From Mallotus nudiflorus (lineage: Eukaryota > Streptophyta > Magnoliopsida > Malpighiales > Euphorbiaceae), in the NCBI GenBank assembly GCA_947683625.1, contig CANTUR010000047.1, positions 4,030,001 through 4,094,000 on the forward strand: 64,000 nt of DNA, given 5' to 3'. Positions within the stretch are counted from its first letter, which is position 1. Each line of letters begins with the position of its first letter. The translations under genes and the position numbers were made by a program. A model generated the notes under the pieces. The model had not been told where the DNA came from and did no database searches. It saw only the letters and a list, made by a program, of their open reading frames with translations. Below are positions 47,461 to 59,629 of the stretch, piece after piece.

Positions 47461-48229
47461 TAAGAGATACTGATTCTACTTGTGTTCTTTAGAATTATTT
47501 TATTAATTGTTATTTTATTCTTGCATTCATTATGCATGTCCCTATTAACCAATGGCGTTAGTTTATGATTCCATGATTCCACTAGCTTCATGGGGTTGTA
47601 GATTGGCTAACCATCACTTTTAGCCTTAACTCGGTCCAAAAGAGATTACCGGGCTCATCTGACTAGAGCCTATAACCCAAGTCCTTAAAGGGGGCTAGTC
47701 TTCTCTCGAGTTTGCAAAGGATTTTGGGCCCCTCTGACCTTGGCTTGTAACTCAAAGTCCATAATGGAGAGCATCTTGCTAAGGGAACCTCGACCTTTTT
47801 ACCGGACCCTAACCACATATAATGGCTTAGTTATCTCCCCTAGGATCCACCCAAATTGCTTATGAATGTTTCCATGAGGTATTTCTATTTGTAAAGGCCC
47901 AAGCCCATACTTTAGAAACCTATTTAGGTTAATAAAGATTGGGCTAATCTTTTACACTTAGAAATGTTGTTTCTGTGCTTCTATTTCTTTGAGAGATTTG
48001 GCATGCGCATCAGACCTTAATATCCCATGTTGATATTAAGACCAAAACCAAAAATGTTAGGAAAAGAGACTTGCCATTGAATACATCTGCAGGAGGAATA
48101 AGATTGGAAGGATGTATGTATACCTAACTTGTTACTTGCTACTTGTTGCATAGCACGTGCATCATGCATACATGCATGTCATGCATCATACTAACAATTT
48201 GTCTTGCAACCATCATAGATTCGTCTGGG

Positions 48230-49302
48230 TCTTCCTGTGTTTGGAGTAAAAAAGGTGGCAGACTGGTGAGAACTGATTCAAGTCCCCAATCGATCGCGAA
48301 AGAGATCCTTAGCAGACTGGAAAAGAGCCCTATTAATCCGCTCTATTTGGAAGCTATGCAACCTGAACAAACTGAAAGAATAGAACAACAAGTGGGAGGA
48401 AACTGGACCCTAGAAGATGTCAAAGGAGCACTGATGGATGATATGAGAGCAATGATGCAAGACAAGTTAAAACAAGCTCTAGCAGGACTAATGCCACCAC
48501 CTGCTATTATTGTACCACCTGCCACGACCAACCCACCTGCTATGGGTCCACTACCTATTAACAATGACAATGTCGAAGAAATGAAACTCGAGGATGTTGA
48601 GAGTTACATGGTTGAAAAAGTGAAAAAGGAATCATTTGAGCAAATTCAAGAGTTGGAATCCAGATAGATGAAGGCATTAACTCAGAAGATGTCTAAAATG
48701 GAGTAGTTAATGAGGGGGCAAGGCCTAGGATACCCTTTTAACTTTGATGATGTGATGCAATTTGAGGAAGACAGGCTACCTGACAAATTCAAAATGTCGT
48801 AGCTGCAGAAGTTTGATGGTACTGGGGACCCAAGGATTCATCTCAATTAATACACAACTACTATGAGTACCATTAAGGCTCCTTTGGCCATGGTTACTAA
48901 GCTGTTTGTACTATCCTTAGAAGGAATGGCTATTAATTGGTATCATGGGTTAGATAAGTCTATCCGAGCATATTGGAGGGAGTTGTGCACTACTTTTCTA
49001 AAGCAATATAACTACAATACTAGGCTTGAGGTGTTTAAAAGAGATCTGGAACTAACCAAGCAGAAGCCTAATGAATCATTTTCAGACTTTCTGACTAGGT
49101 TTATTAATAAGGCGGGAATGATGAAGAATAAATTGGCAGAGAAGGACCAAGTTAGAATGATAGTCTGAAATGTAGCACCTAACCTAGTGGAGAGGCTACA
49201 AATGATGAACCCCAAGACGTTCGTGGACCTTTATGATGATGGGTTACAGGCTAAAGAGATTAAAAAAATGAGAAAAAGAAGGCCACTAGGAACACTTGAG
49301 TG
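48230..49302 (+). pseudogene. Gag of inner Tat element, broken
   Basis: Frames 48230-48667 and 48700-49302 form one Gag-like protein. The N-terminal part is charged and helical with a proline-rich linker (LAGLMPPPAIIVPPATTNPP). The Retrotrans_gag core follows: LQKFDGTGDPRIHLN, FVLSLEGMAINWYHGLDKSI, LCTTFLKQYNYNTRLEVFKR, ESFSDFLTRFINKAG. Stops occur at 48665, near 48704, 48801 and 48848, and at 49166; all read as point changes within one frame. The initiating ATG is uncertain: an upstream ATG at 48143 and one at 48356 are both possible. About 700 bp of leader separate PBS and gag, without an extra ORF1 like that of classical Ogre. Confidence 0.85.
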
Positions 49303-49492
49303 AGAAATTACACAACTGGGGGCATGCAGTAAAGAAATACTAGCCGAGTCATAGGTGTTCATACCATCCAACAATCTAGGAGATTCTCAAATTTCAACCA
49401 GCCCTTATCCAAAGTCCTAGACCATCTCATTTAAAAAAAACCCCTTAGACCCTTAACCCCTTTTAAACCACCAAACCCAAAGCTCCTTGGTT

Positions 49493-50160
49493 TTGATCAA
49501 AACAATTATTACAAATTTCATCAAGTCACTGGTCACTCTACTAACTCTTGCATGCATCTTAAACACAAAATCCAAAACCTCATAGACTCTGGAAAGATCA
49601 CAGATCCTGAAAAATCAAGCCCAAACCTAAACACCCGAAACAATCCTTTCCCAAATTACCGAAACATGCCACCCCCAACCACCATGATGATCAACTTAGG
49701 AGTGAGCAAAGAAGAAGTGCTAAACTCTTTTGAGGATATAAGCCTTAAAACTACTAAGAAATCTCCTAATACTCCCAAAAGTGTGGGAGTGGCAGAAGAC
49801 TTACTGGGTCAGCCCTCAAGTAAGTTCAATTATAAGGTGTTTTACTCCAAACCACCTTCTTTTGACATATCTATTGATACAATCGAGCCTACAAGATGGG
49901 GTGAGGAGTTTGATGATAAAAAAGTTACTGGTTAAGAAGGAAAAATGTATAATCGAGGTATGGAAAGAAGGGAAGAATGATCAGACTATAAGGATGATTG
50001 ATATTTGGTATAGTTCGGATGAGGAAGGCACTGAAGGGTATGATGTATGGGTAGATAATCCCAAAGTCAACCATGTTGCTAGAAGCGGGAAGGGTTATAA
50101 GCCAGTAGAGAAAGCCATAGAGAGGGAAGAAGTTGTTGAAGGAGAAGACTCAAATGAATA
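49493..50160 (+). pseudogene. Gag-protease linker with H/C-rich segment
   Basis: 49493-49935 reads FDQNNYYKFHQVTGHSTNSC, MHLKHKIQNLIDSGKI and a poorly conserved tail, the usual zinc-knuckle-like C..H...GH.T..C.LK..I..LI..G motif of Tat Gag (first cysteine lost). 49940-50160 holds an acidic linker (VEKAIEREEVVEGEDSNE). Frame changes at about 49935. Confidence 0.75.
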
Positions 50161-50384
50161 GGGCGATGACTTGATTCTTGAACAGCTTATGAAAGCAAAG
50201 GCCAATGTAAGCATTTGGGAGCTTTTGATGCATTCGAGCAACCACAGAAGAGCCCTGATTAAGGCCTTGACTAAGATGAATATTAAAACTATAGTAAGTC
50301 CTAAATTAATGGTGGCCAAGGTTACTAAGAAAAAGCAAGGGGTCATTACTTTCTCAGATGAGGATTTACTTGTGGAAGGAAGGA

Positions 50385-50809
50385 ACCATAATAAAGCACT
50401 ATTCATCCCAGCTGAAGTAAGAGGGAAGAGGACTAATTATATGATAGTGGATGATGGGTCTACAATTAATGTTTATCCACTATAGATCCTACCCAATTTA
50501 GGAGTGAAGGTGGAGGATTTGGCAAAATCAAACCTTGTAATAAGGGCTTATGATGATAGCACGAGGACTGTAGAAGGAACCTTTGTGGCTTCTATAAAGA
50601 CTGGACCTATAGAATCAATGGCGAAATTCACTATGCTAGATATTCCTGTCACCTATGTCCTTCTTCTGGGTAGACCTTGGTATCATGTCTTGGGAGGAGT
50701 GCCTTTGACCATGCATCAAAAGGTGAAATTTCTACTTACTGGGGAAGTGGTGACTTTAGATTCTAGTATAGGCAAAACAGTGTCTGTAGTTATTGATAGT
50801 CAGAAATAG
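50385..50809 (+). pseudogene. Protease of inner Tat element
   Basis: ALFIPAEVRGKRTNYMIVDD then GSTINVYPL, stop, then VIRAYDDSTRTVEGTFVASI and FTMLDIPVTYVLLLGRPWYH. The family's DxGSxxNVxP active site is DDGSTINVYP, and LLGRPW is intact. One stop at 50483-50485 separates the halves. Confidence 0.85.
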
Positions 50810-51299
50810 GTAGTTGCTCCCCTAGGTTATTAGGTGGCCATGATTTAATAGGGAGTTGCAATGGATCTAAGGGTAATGAATATGATCAAGAAGATGAATT
50901 ACTGACCAGGACAATGACTAGGCAAAAATGAGCAAGGAAGCCCAGAACTGCCAAATTTCAAAACCTAGGATGACACAAGAGGATTGGGCTATACTGGAGC
51001 TGGGTTCAGCAGTAAAAGGGTAAAAAGAAGGTTTTTCAACAAGAATGGCCTAACGAATGTGGGACCCCTGAAAGGTAACTTTATCAAGCAAGGAAATGAG
51101 AAGTTCTACCAGGGTGAAAAGGAGCCTATCCAAGTAGCTGGTGTGGATGTCCCTAGATTTGAGATTTTTAAAGAACAAATAGTTAAAAAGCTGGTGCAAG
51201 ACAACAAGGACAAGGTGATGAAGACAGTTGCTGAAAAGATAAAAACCGAAGACATTGAAGAATTGCTTTGTCTGCCACCCAACAAAGAACCATCATAGG

Positions 51300-52815
51300 A
51301 ATTAGCTAGTATCATTAATAATAGTTTTATTAATGTTTTTTATGAAGAAACTGTTGTAATAACGTCCGATCTATTTGAGGATGAAAACTTTGTTTCCTTT
51401 ATGGTCAATAATATAAATTATGGTTTGGCTTACTTATGTGATGTTGATTCTGATGGTCTTGTGCATTTTAATAATGATCGTTCATGCATGTTTGACATTA
51501 ATTCTATTCAATTAGATTCATTAAACATGGGCACATATGAACAACCAAAACACATTTCTATATCACATGACTTAACTCCTAAAGAGAGGGAAAATTTTGA
51601 GAGAATATTAATAAAAAGAAATGTAGTATTTGGTTGGTCCTATGATGATATGCCAGGGTTAGATAGGGGAATTTTAAGCATCACATTCCAACATATCCTG
51701 AAGCTAAACTTGTTAAGTAGAAACTTCATAGGTTAAAGCCCGAGTGGATAGAAAAGATAAGGGAAGAAGTCGCTAAGCAAATCCAGGCTGGTTTTCTAGA
51801 AGTTGTGGAATACCCTCAATGGTTGGAAAATATAGTACCAGTTAAAGATGGAAAAGTTTGAATGTGTGTGGACTTCAAGGACCTGAATAAGGCATGTCCA
51901 AAGGATGATTTTCCTTTACCCCATATTGATGTGATTGTGGATAGTGCAACATCTAGTGCGATGTATTTGTTTATGGATAGGTTCTCATGTTATAATCAGA
52001 TAATGATGGCAGTTATGGACATGATCAAGACTACTTTCATCACAGAATGGGGAACGTACTGCTACACGGTGATGCCCTTCGAATTAAAGAATGAAAGAGC
52101 AACTTATCAAAGAGCAGCCACTACCTTATTTCATTATATAATGCATAAGGAAGTGGAAGTTTATGTTGATGATATGATGGTTAAGTCTGAAACAAGAGAG
52201 GGACACTTTGAGGCTTTGGATAAGTTCTTATCAAGAATAGAAAAATATAACCTAAGGCTTAATTTGAAGAAATGCATCTTTGGGGTAACTTCAGGAAAGT
52301 TATTAGGGCATATAATCAGCAATAGAGGAATAGAAGTTGATCCAGAAAAGATCAAAACCATCCAAGAGATGCCAGTACCAAAAATAGAGAAAGAAGTATG
52401 AGGGTGTATCAAAAAACTGCAATACATCAGCAGGTTTATTGTGAGACTTACTATGGTTTGCGACCTGATTTTCAAGCTCTTGAGGAAGAATTAGACTGTG
52501 GAGTAAAATGAAGAATGCCAAAAAGCCTTTGATAAGATTAAGGAATACCTTACTAACCTACCTGTATTGAGGCCACCAAAGCAAGGTAAGCCTTTAATCT
52601 TATATTTGGCTTTAGAAGAAAAGGTGATGGGAGCAATACTAGCATAAAAAGGGCTCCAAGGGGTGGAGTACGCTATATATTACCTCAGTAAAAAGTTCTT
52701 ACCATATGAAGAAAAGTATGACCTTGTAGAAAAGACATGTTTGATAATGATCTAGGGTACAAAGAAGTTAAGGCATTACTTCCAGTCCTATAAAGTACAA
52801 GCTGTTTCAAGGATA
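51300..52815 (+). pseudogene. Reverse transcriptase and first RNase H of inner Tat element
   Basis: Pre-RT segment 51401-51736 (DLTPKERENFERILIKRNVV, GWSYDDMPGLD). After a frame change: WIEKIREEVAKQIQAGFLEV, MCVDFKDLNKACPKDDFPLP, FMDRFSCYNQIMMAVMDMIK, VEVYVDDMMVKSETREGHFE and KCIFGVTSGKLLGHIISNRG. The YVDD catalytic box is intact. The RNase H stretch PLILYLALEEKVMGAILA, VEYAIYYLSKKFLPYEEKYD and TKKLRHYFQSYKVQAVSRID runs to 52815. Stops lie at 51734, 51859, 52399, 52493, 52646 and 52754. Confidence 0.92.
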
Positions 52816-53411
52816 GATCCTTTAAAATACTTATTCCAAACACCGACTTTGATTGGAAAGATGTCTAGATGGTTGGTACTTTTAATTGAGTTTGATATAG
52901 AATATATCACTACAAAGGTCATCAAAGGCAGAGTTATAGCAGAGTTTCTAGCCCAGAATGCAGTCGAAGGAAATGAGCAGTGGAATCTAGAGTTTCGATA
53001 TGAGAACTTAGCAGTAATAGAACATCGAGAATGGAAACTTTATTTTTATGGAGTAGTGAATAATAAAGGAGCAGGGTTATGAGTAATTCTTGTTACACCA
53101 GGAGGAGAAACCATCCCAATGGCCAAGAAATTAGATTTCAAGGTGAAAAATAATATGGCTAAGTATGAGGCATGTATCTATGGCATGGAAGTAGCATTAG
53201 CAATCGGAGCGAAAGACCTATTGGTTTATGGAGACTCCATGTTGGTCATCAGCCAGGCTCATGAAGAGTGGGAAGTAAAAGAAGAAAGATTGAAACCTTA
53301 CATCCATTATTTGAGAAAGCTAATGAAGAATTTCACCAAATGTCTTTTGATACATTTACCAAGAGATGAGAATTAGATGGAAAATGCTTTGGCAACACTT
53401 TCTTCAATGTG
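52816..53411 (+). pseudogene. Linker and second (archaeal-type) RNase H of inner Tat element
   Basis: 52849-53082 covers the connection (KMSRWLVLLIEFDIEYITTK, GRVIAEFLAQNA) and the RNase H start WKLYFYGVVNNKGAGL, where the usual FDG is FYG (catalytic D lost). 53119-53376 reads VKNNMAKYEACIYGMEVALA, LLVYGDSMLVISQAHEEWEV and CLLIHLPRDEN. This extra RNase H sits between the RT/RNase H and integrase, the defining Tat arrangement. Confidence 0.92.
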
Positions 53412-53569
53412 ACCAACGGGATCGATGATGAAACCTTTAGTGATACTGAAAATGCAAGCTCCATGTTATGGCAAAGAACATGTCATGAATATTTAGATAG
53501 GGCTAGAGGAAAAGCCATGGTTTTATGACATCCAGAGATTTATCTAGGAAAGAAGATACCCAAACAAAG

Positions 53570-54807
53570 TAACTTCTAAAGATAGATATGCTCTTCATGT
53601 TCTTTCACATCATTATGCAAGTCATGATGGGATATTATATAGAAGGATACCGAATGGAGTAAAACTGAGATGTCTCAAGAAAGATGAAGCAGAGCAGGCG
53701 ATGAGAGAGATTCATGTAGGAGTTTATGGATCACATATGAATGGGATAATTCTGGCAAAGAAGATTACTCGGCAAGGGTACTATTGAGGGAGTATGGAAA
53801 AGGACTGCATCTGAATAGTGAGAGAATGCCATCAATGTCAAGTACATGGGAACCTCAATCACCTTCCCCCTATAGTTCTAAACATTTTAACATCTCCATG
53901 GCCCTTTGCAGCCTGGGAAATAGATATAATAGGGGAAGTAAAACCAACTACTTCAAATGGGCATAAATATATAGTAGTCGCAATTGATTACTTTTCAAAA
54001 TGGATAGAAGCAGAATCCTTTGGCACCTTAAAAGCTAGATAGATGGCAAAGTTCATTGAGAAGAACCTCATCTATAGGTATGGGGTCCCACATCATATTA
54101 TGATAGACAATGGAGTTCAGTTTCAGGCAGAAACTACTGAGTTATTACAAAGATACAAGATTAAGCATCATAAGTCCTCACCTTATCAACCTCAGGCTAA
54201 TGGTGCAGTAGAAGTAGCTAATAAGAATATAAAGAAGATTCTCTCTAAGATGGTGAAGACACATAAGGACTGGTCTGAACACCTCCCTTTTACTTTATGG
54301 GGATACAAAACTATAACACGTATGGCTACGAGACAAACTCCTTTCTCATTAATATATGGTTGTGAAATAGTTCTACCCATAGAGACAGAAATTAAATCCT
54401 TAAGGGTGGTTATGGAAGCAAAAATCCCCGAGAGTGAATGGATACAAAAGAGGTTTGATTACCTTGTATCACTAGATGAGAAAAGGATGGATGCTTTATT
54501 CCACACTTAGATTTATCAGAGGAGAATATCAAGAGCGTTCAATAAAAAGGTTAAGCTAGGAAAGATAAAAGTAGGAGATATGGTATTAAAACATGCAAAG
54601 GCAATGGTGTTTGACCCAAGAGGAAAATTTAGACCAAACAAGGAAGGACCGTATTTAGTCAAGACAATCTTGCCCAAGGGAGCTGTAAAGATATTAGATC
54701 TAGAAGGGAATGAGTTCATTGAGCCAATTAACTTGGATCACCTTAAGAAATACTACCTTTATAAAAAAAAGAGTCTACTAACTAGAAAACCTAAAAAGGT
54801 TGGTTAG
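53570..54807 (+). pseudogene. Integrase of inner Tat element
   Basis: H2C2 finger: YALHVLSHHYASHDGILYRR, MREIHVGVYGSHMNG, then VRECHQCQVHGNLNHLPP. Core: WPFAAWEIDIIGEVKPTTSN, YIVVAIDYFSKWIEAESFGT, HHIMIDNGVQFQ and PYQPQANGAVEVANKNIKKI; the D, D and E catalytic residues are all retained. C-terminal part 54516-54807 (MVFDPRGKFRPNKEGPYLVK, FIEPINLDHLKKYY) ends at the TAG 54805-54807. Stops at 53786, 54040 and 54508 interrupt it. Confidence 0.92.
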
Positions 54808-55179
54808 GCAAAAGTTAGGACATTCTCGCTGTTCAGAAAACCCGTAAAGGGCTGATCAGGCAGAAGTTAGGGAAATGAAAATGGGAAGAAAAATGTTCAG
54901 TTAAAAAATCTGAAAGGACTAGCTGATAACATAAGTTGTGTCATGTGATGTAATAAATGTACTCATTTTTTCCTTGGTTAATGAAATGAATTGAAAAGAA
55001 ATTTTTATTAAATATTGCATATTCTATCTTTATTACAAGACACAAAGACTTGAAGGAAAAATAAAACATAAGAAACCAGACTTATGAGACCATTACTTGT
55101 GTTTTTATTTCTTTCTTGACTCATCTAATAATATTTGAGTCCTTTTGTATTTAATGAGTTTTGGTGATTCTGTAGATTG
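54808..55179. other. Spacer after pol of inner element
   Basis: No coding is visible. On the minus strand this is where transcript ends of the antisense gene would fall. Confidence 0.4.
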
Positions 55180-56293
55180 CATAATATCCTAAGTCTTGTA
55201 ATTGTCATCAGTAGTCATATCAGCATCCAAGCACATATTTCGCTCCAAAGCTCTATGAGGCCACAAGTTCTTCACCTTATCCAAGAAATCTTGTCTCAAG
55301 AGGAAACCTTTGAAGTTGGTCATAACAACAACAATGAATTGAGGGTGACCATACTAACAGCAGAGGTGTAAAGGAGAAAGAAAGGTTAAAAAGTATAATT
55401 CGGGAATAGGGACACAGTTGTCATACAAGTTGATGGTTATGAATTTTAATCTCCACCAAGGACAGATCCAAGTAATCTTAGTAATCTTAGTAATCCAAGT
55501 AATATTAGTATCATCGATGCCTTTCATCTAATTAGCCCATTGATCGTAATATGCTTATTCTTTATCTTCAAAGGATGAGATAGTAGATGATGAGGTTGAT
55601 AAATCAAAGCATTGGGAGGAGCATCAAGCAGACTCAATTTCTCCTGTAACTAAATCTTAAAAAAAAGGGTTACATACCTGAAGGAGAAGTAAACTACCTG
55701 AGAGTCGGTATTGAACTTTGAAATTATCTAACGTAATGATAGTTTCAACAAGTATGATAGGCACAGGATTAGCTCTAGCTTTTACCTTTTCTAAGATACT
55801 ATAATTCTTACATCATCATCTCTATAAGAAGATACCAGCAGAAACTAAGCATATAGGCAGAAAGTGACAGTTCTGATCCAAGCAGCATTGGTTTTGTCTC
55901 TAATTCCATAATAGGAAATCAGAAAGGGAAGACTAATGGTTTTAGCATTATGCGCGTGCATATAGATAATATCTGGGGGCATATCAAAGAATGCTATTAA
56001 TATGCCTAGGAATTAATCTCAAGATCTGGGAGAGCAATGGCAGTCAAACTTAGTGAACATCATAGAATAGCAGCAAACTCCTCTATCAAGGGACATAGCT
56101 CTTGTCCGTTGAATCTAAATACGTGATCCTTAGCATCCCAAAAAGTGGCAACAACATGTAAGAAATTATTGTCTATCTTCAGATGTTGAAGGGACTTTAA
56201 GGGTTTGGTATGAAAGGGCAGAATTCTATTCTAATCATCTCCATTAAGGGATTTGAGAAGTTTCTTCACCAAAATAAGCATGGCTTGTGTCAT
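55180..56293 (-). pseudogene. Antisense DUF7745-like gene of inner Tat element, broken
   Basis: From a minus-strand ATG at 56293 the frame runs MTQAMLILVKKLLKSLNGDD, stop, RILPFHTKPLKSLQHLKIDN, NFLHVVATFWDAKDHVFRFN, GQELCPLIEEFAAIL, stop. The FWD...HVFRF...ELCP.IEEF.A.L motif is the hallmark of plant DUF7745 proteins, a transposon-associated relative of the plant mobile domain. Later pieces (DDTNITWITKITKIT, WICPWWRLKFITINLYDNCV) follow at 55480-55390, and the last reads TNFKGFLLRQDFLDKVKNLW. GT-AG-like boundaries suggest introns near 55670 and 55370. Its own TATA box lies at 56347-56355. Function unknown. This copy is inactivated by at least two stops. Confidence 0.72.
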
Positions 56294-56346
56294 GATGGAG
56301 GTAAAGAATGGAATGAACGCATTGTATTTTTCTTATGGTTCTTGTT

Positions 56347-56355
56347 CTTATATAG
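56347..56355 (-). promoter_or_regulatory. TATA box of antisense DUF7745-like gene
   Basis: The minus strand reads GGCCTATATAAGAACAAGAA, with TATATAAG about 55 bp upstream of the ATG. The palindrome array starts about 85 bp further upstream. Confidence 0.6.
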
Positions 56356-56440
56356 GCCATAAATTAGATACATAAAGGATTAGGATGATTTTTTGGACCA
56401 AATTCATGTCGAAGAAGGAAAATAAGCAAAATTGGAGCTA

Positions 56441-56620
56441 AGATTTCCGATTGGAATTCTAGATTTTCGATCGAAAATCCATAATTCCGATCGGAATTCT
56501 AGATTTTTTATCGGAAATTCACAATTCCGAATTCCGATCGGAATTTGGAATTTTTGATCGAAAATCCATAATTCTAATCAGAATCCTAGATTTTCGATCA
56601 GAAATCTAGGACACCGACGG
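56441..56620. repeat. Palindrome array upstream of the antisense DUF7745-like gene
   Basis: Alternating ATTCCGATCGGAATTC and GATTTTCGATCGAAAATC-type palindromes, about nine units of roughly 20 bp. The ATTCCGATCGGAATT core matches the LTR arrays; the TTTTCGATCGAAAA variant is specific to the internal arrays. Confidence 0.85.
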
Positions 56621-56740
56621 ACAAAAAAAAAGGACGGGGAAATTATAGTTTGGTCCAAAATAAAAGTCCATGGTGCATAAAAGGAGATGGTTCTAAAATA
56701 TCTCAAAGTACAGTCACACTAATAAAATTCCTAAAGAAAG

Positions 56741-59376
56741 TCAGTCCTCCTGAGCTCTAGTGTCCGGCCAGGGGCTCCATTCTCTAGCTAGATTGTCACT
56801 TTGATCTGGGGGCATAGAAGTCCCAACATCGTGTCCATCAAAACTAAGGCTAGCAAGTTGTTGTTGGAGCCTCTCATTCTTACGCTCCAAATCCCCGACA
56901 TAATTTTGTTGCATAAGAAAATAGTTATAATCATGTATATCATGCATAACATGCATATATTTGCATATTTGTTGTGAATACTAACCCTCCTGTAATCTGT
57001 ATAGTAAACAATCTCTGGGAAGAGGCGATTCCATACAAATACTCTGCTTGTGTCCTAAGGACCTATAAAATAAATTTTACTAACTTAACAACAAGTGTAA
57101 GTTTGTGCAGGGTTGGCTAGGGAGAAAATCGAACTTACATGTGAAGCATCAAGGGGTAAGAAGCTAGGAATCTGAGCTATATCAAAATACATATGTCGCT
57201 CAATAGGAGTCTGTACCATGGGAGTTCAATAATACATCGACCTATCAAATGGGGGAACATCACCCAGAATAATACCCAAGGGAGCCTCACTATGAGCAGT
57301 CTCACTATGAGGAATAGGCTCGACCTCTTGTTCAATCTCCTCAGTATCATCCCCAGTCTCCTCTATAGTAGCATCAGGGACTCCTTCAAACTATACAGAG
57401 AATCAAATGTCAATAATGATGGGAGAATTAAAGTAAAGTAGTGAGAAAAAGCATACCTCTTATGGGTCTATAGGAACCTGCTCTAAGAGGTTCTCTCGAA
57501 TATACTCCCAATAATGACGAGAATGCTCAAGCATCGTCGAAGTGTCATATCCCTCAAGAGCAGCTCTAAGCTCAAGGCCAGTCATGCTGCTACTCTGCAA
57601 TATCAAGGGAGGAATAAAAGAAGGGACACATCTCCTGGAAGGTCCCATATGCTAGTGATAAACACGCTCACCAAGATACCACATCTGGTAGCCATAACCA
57701 AGAAACATAATTCTCACAGTCTCAAGTCTCATAACTGCAGTCATAAACTAATATTGTTGAATGTCTTTAGCACCAGCCAACCAATCCGATCTAACCTGTG
57801 AACTCATTCATTTAAATTTAAATTTGTTAGACTTCTACAATTGGTGAAATACTAAAAGTTAAAATTTTCTTACCAAGTCCCACTCTAAGGAGCTCAGCTA
57901 ATCCCGATAAGTCTGCAAATCATGTTTACTACTAGTAAGACAAGAAGAACCCCATCTCTATATCAAGGGAAGACTCCTGTCGGAGCTGATAGCACTAAAA
58001 TCTCGAATCACTCCAGTCTCAATACCCCAAATCTGAAAAAGAGGAAAATGAAGGAAATAAATAGGGGAAGGTGAAAGTAAGTAAAAAGTAAAAAAAAAAG
58101 GATAAAAAGCATACATGCAAGACATGCTAGAAGCCGCACATCGTCATAGTGCCTCCACAAACAGTATCCAATCTATAGTAGAGGTAAGCAAGTGTTGTAG
58201 ACCCATAATCCAAAGTAGTGACCCTAGAAAGATCCTGAAGAGGGCCAAAAAGAGCGATGCTAACCTGATGACTAGTCTCACAAAAGAGGGTAGTGCTAAG
58301 CAAAATCAATAAGAAATATCTTGCCTTTTGGAGAATCTGGTGAGGTGTAGTGGTAGGTAGTCTCCTGAAACCATATACAAGGGAAGAAAGAAGCACATTC
58401 TTCCTATTCTTCCATGTCAAAACAAACCCGAGTAGGTCACAGATGTAACGACCCCTAACATCCTCTGGAAGAGTACATTAATGGACATCAAAAGGAACCA
58501 GGGTACCTCCGAATGCAATCCTGGTAATGGCAGAAAAACTCATTGGGGGAAATAGTTAGCTCACCCACTCGTGTATGGAAGGTGTGAGTAGTGTCCATCC
58601 ATCTCTCGATAAGTGCAAAAAGGGAACAGTGATCTGACCTACCTCGAGCATTCAGTAAAGTAGCAATAAAATGTTAAAAACTGGATGCCCATACATGTTG
58701 TGCTACCTCTCCAAACAAGTCATGGAATAACTCTCGCGCCAAATGAAAACAACTTGAGAATTTCAGGGGTTTCTGAAAAATACAAAAATAATAGGATCAT
58801 TTTCTTTCCTAAATTTTTGATTTTTTTTACTTCACCTTTAAAAAAATTAAAAAATAAAATCAAAAGTCTAGATTTCTGATTGGAAATCTAGAATTCTGAT
58901 CAGAATTCCAGAATTCCGATCGAAAATCCAAAATTCCAATCGGATTTCCTAATTTCCAATCAGAAATTGGAGAAATCCGATCAGAATTCTGGGATTTCAA
59001 TTCAGAAATTCAGACTTCTGATGAAAAATCCCAGTGAAATTTAATATATTTTTATTTTAATTTATCAATTTTTCATGATTTACATCGACTTGGTCCATTA
59101 AATTGCATGCATATAAACATTAGTTTTATATACTAAAATAAATATGTTTATTGTAGAATTGAAAATAGGGATAAGAAATTTGCCTCATATCTAGCCTGAG
59201 AACATCTGTGGAGGTGCAAGTGGGTCAATGGAAATATCTCTTCATTTTCACGAAGTCCCAAATCATTTTAGGAAAAATGCGAACGCAAAGTGATGGGATC
59301 TGATTGCCTGGAACTGCTCTGACGTAGTCTACATTATGGGTGGGCTATAGGATAAGATAGATTCAAAATCGGACAT
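56741..59376 (-). pseudogene. Antisense plant mobile domain (PMD) gene of inner Tat element, multi-exon, broken
   Basis: Minus strand. Putative exon 1 (59376 to ~59180) starts MSDFESILSYSPPIM. After an intron holding a palindrome array, an exon from ~58773 reads FHLARELFHDLFGEVAQHVW, LFALIERWMDTTHTFHTRVG, ELTISPNEF, LLGFVLTWKNRKNVLLSSLV, LFGPLQDLSRVTTLDYGSTT and LAYLYYRLDTVCGGTMTMCG: the PMD core. Clear GT-AG introns follow, e.g. GTATGC...TTTTTCAG before IWGIETGVIR, then GTAAGA...TTCACAG. Further exons carry LGYGYQMWYLGERVYH and LEGYDTSTMLEHSRHYWEYI. The last exon (56956-56741) is a coiled coil (YVGDLERKNERLQQQLASL) ending at TGA 56741. Cellular PMD proteins (MAIN/MAIL1) act in silencing; the role in the element is unknown. 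Scattered stops and shifts. Confidence 0.78.
58860..59030. repeat. Palindrome array inside the putative first intron of the antisense PMD gene
   Basis: About eight units such as GATTTCTGATTGGAAATC, AATTCTGATCAGAATTC, ATTCCGATCGAAAATCC and AATTTCCAATCAGAAATT. They are related to the arrays at 45563 and 56441. The array lies between the probable first exon and the acceptor at about 58774. Confidence 0.8.
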
Positions 59377-59469
59377 CAGATGAGAGTTTAATTGAAAGGA
59401 GAAAATTTGAAAATCAAGAGAAAATGAAAAGAAAGAAAGAGAAGAAGAATAGGAAAAAGAGATAATGAA

Positions 59470-59629
59470 TTGGAAAAAGAAGGAAAGGAAAATATAAAGG
59501 GGAAAATATAATATTTAGTCCTTCAATTTTGGTTTACATTTAGGTCCATTTGATTCTTTGCAATTTAGTCCTAAATTATAAAGCTTTATAGTTTAGCAAT
59601 TTAGGGAATTGTTAAAACTGTCAATGTAT
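59470..59629. other. Upstream region of antisense PMD gene; no coding
   Basis: Contains AT-rich TATA-like sequence on the minus strand (CCCCTTTATATTTTCC around 59495), roughly 115 bp upstream of the putative ATG; a weak promoter candidate. The interval lies just before the tandem repeats. Confidence 0.35.

Noticed and set aside
53784..54380. Overlapping frames on both strands in the integrase region
   Set aside because: Shadows of the integrase coding sequence.
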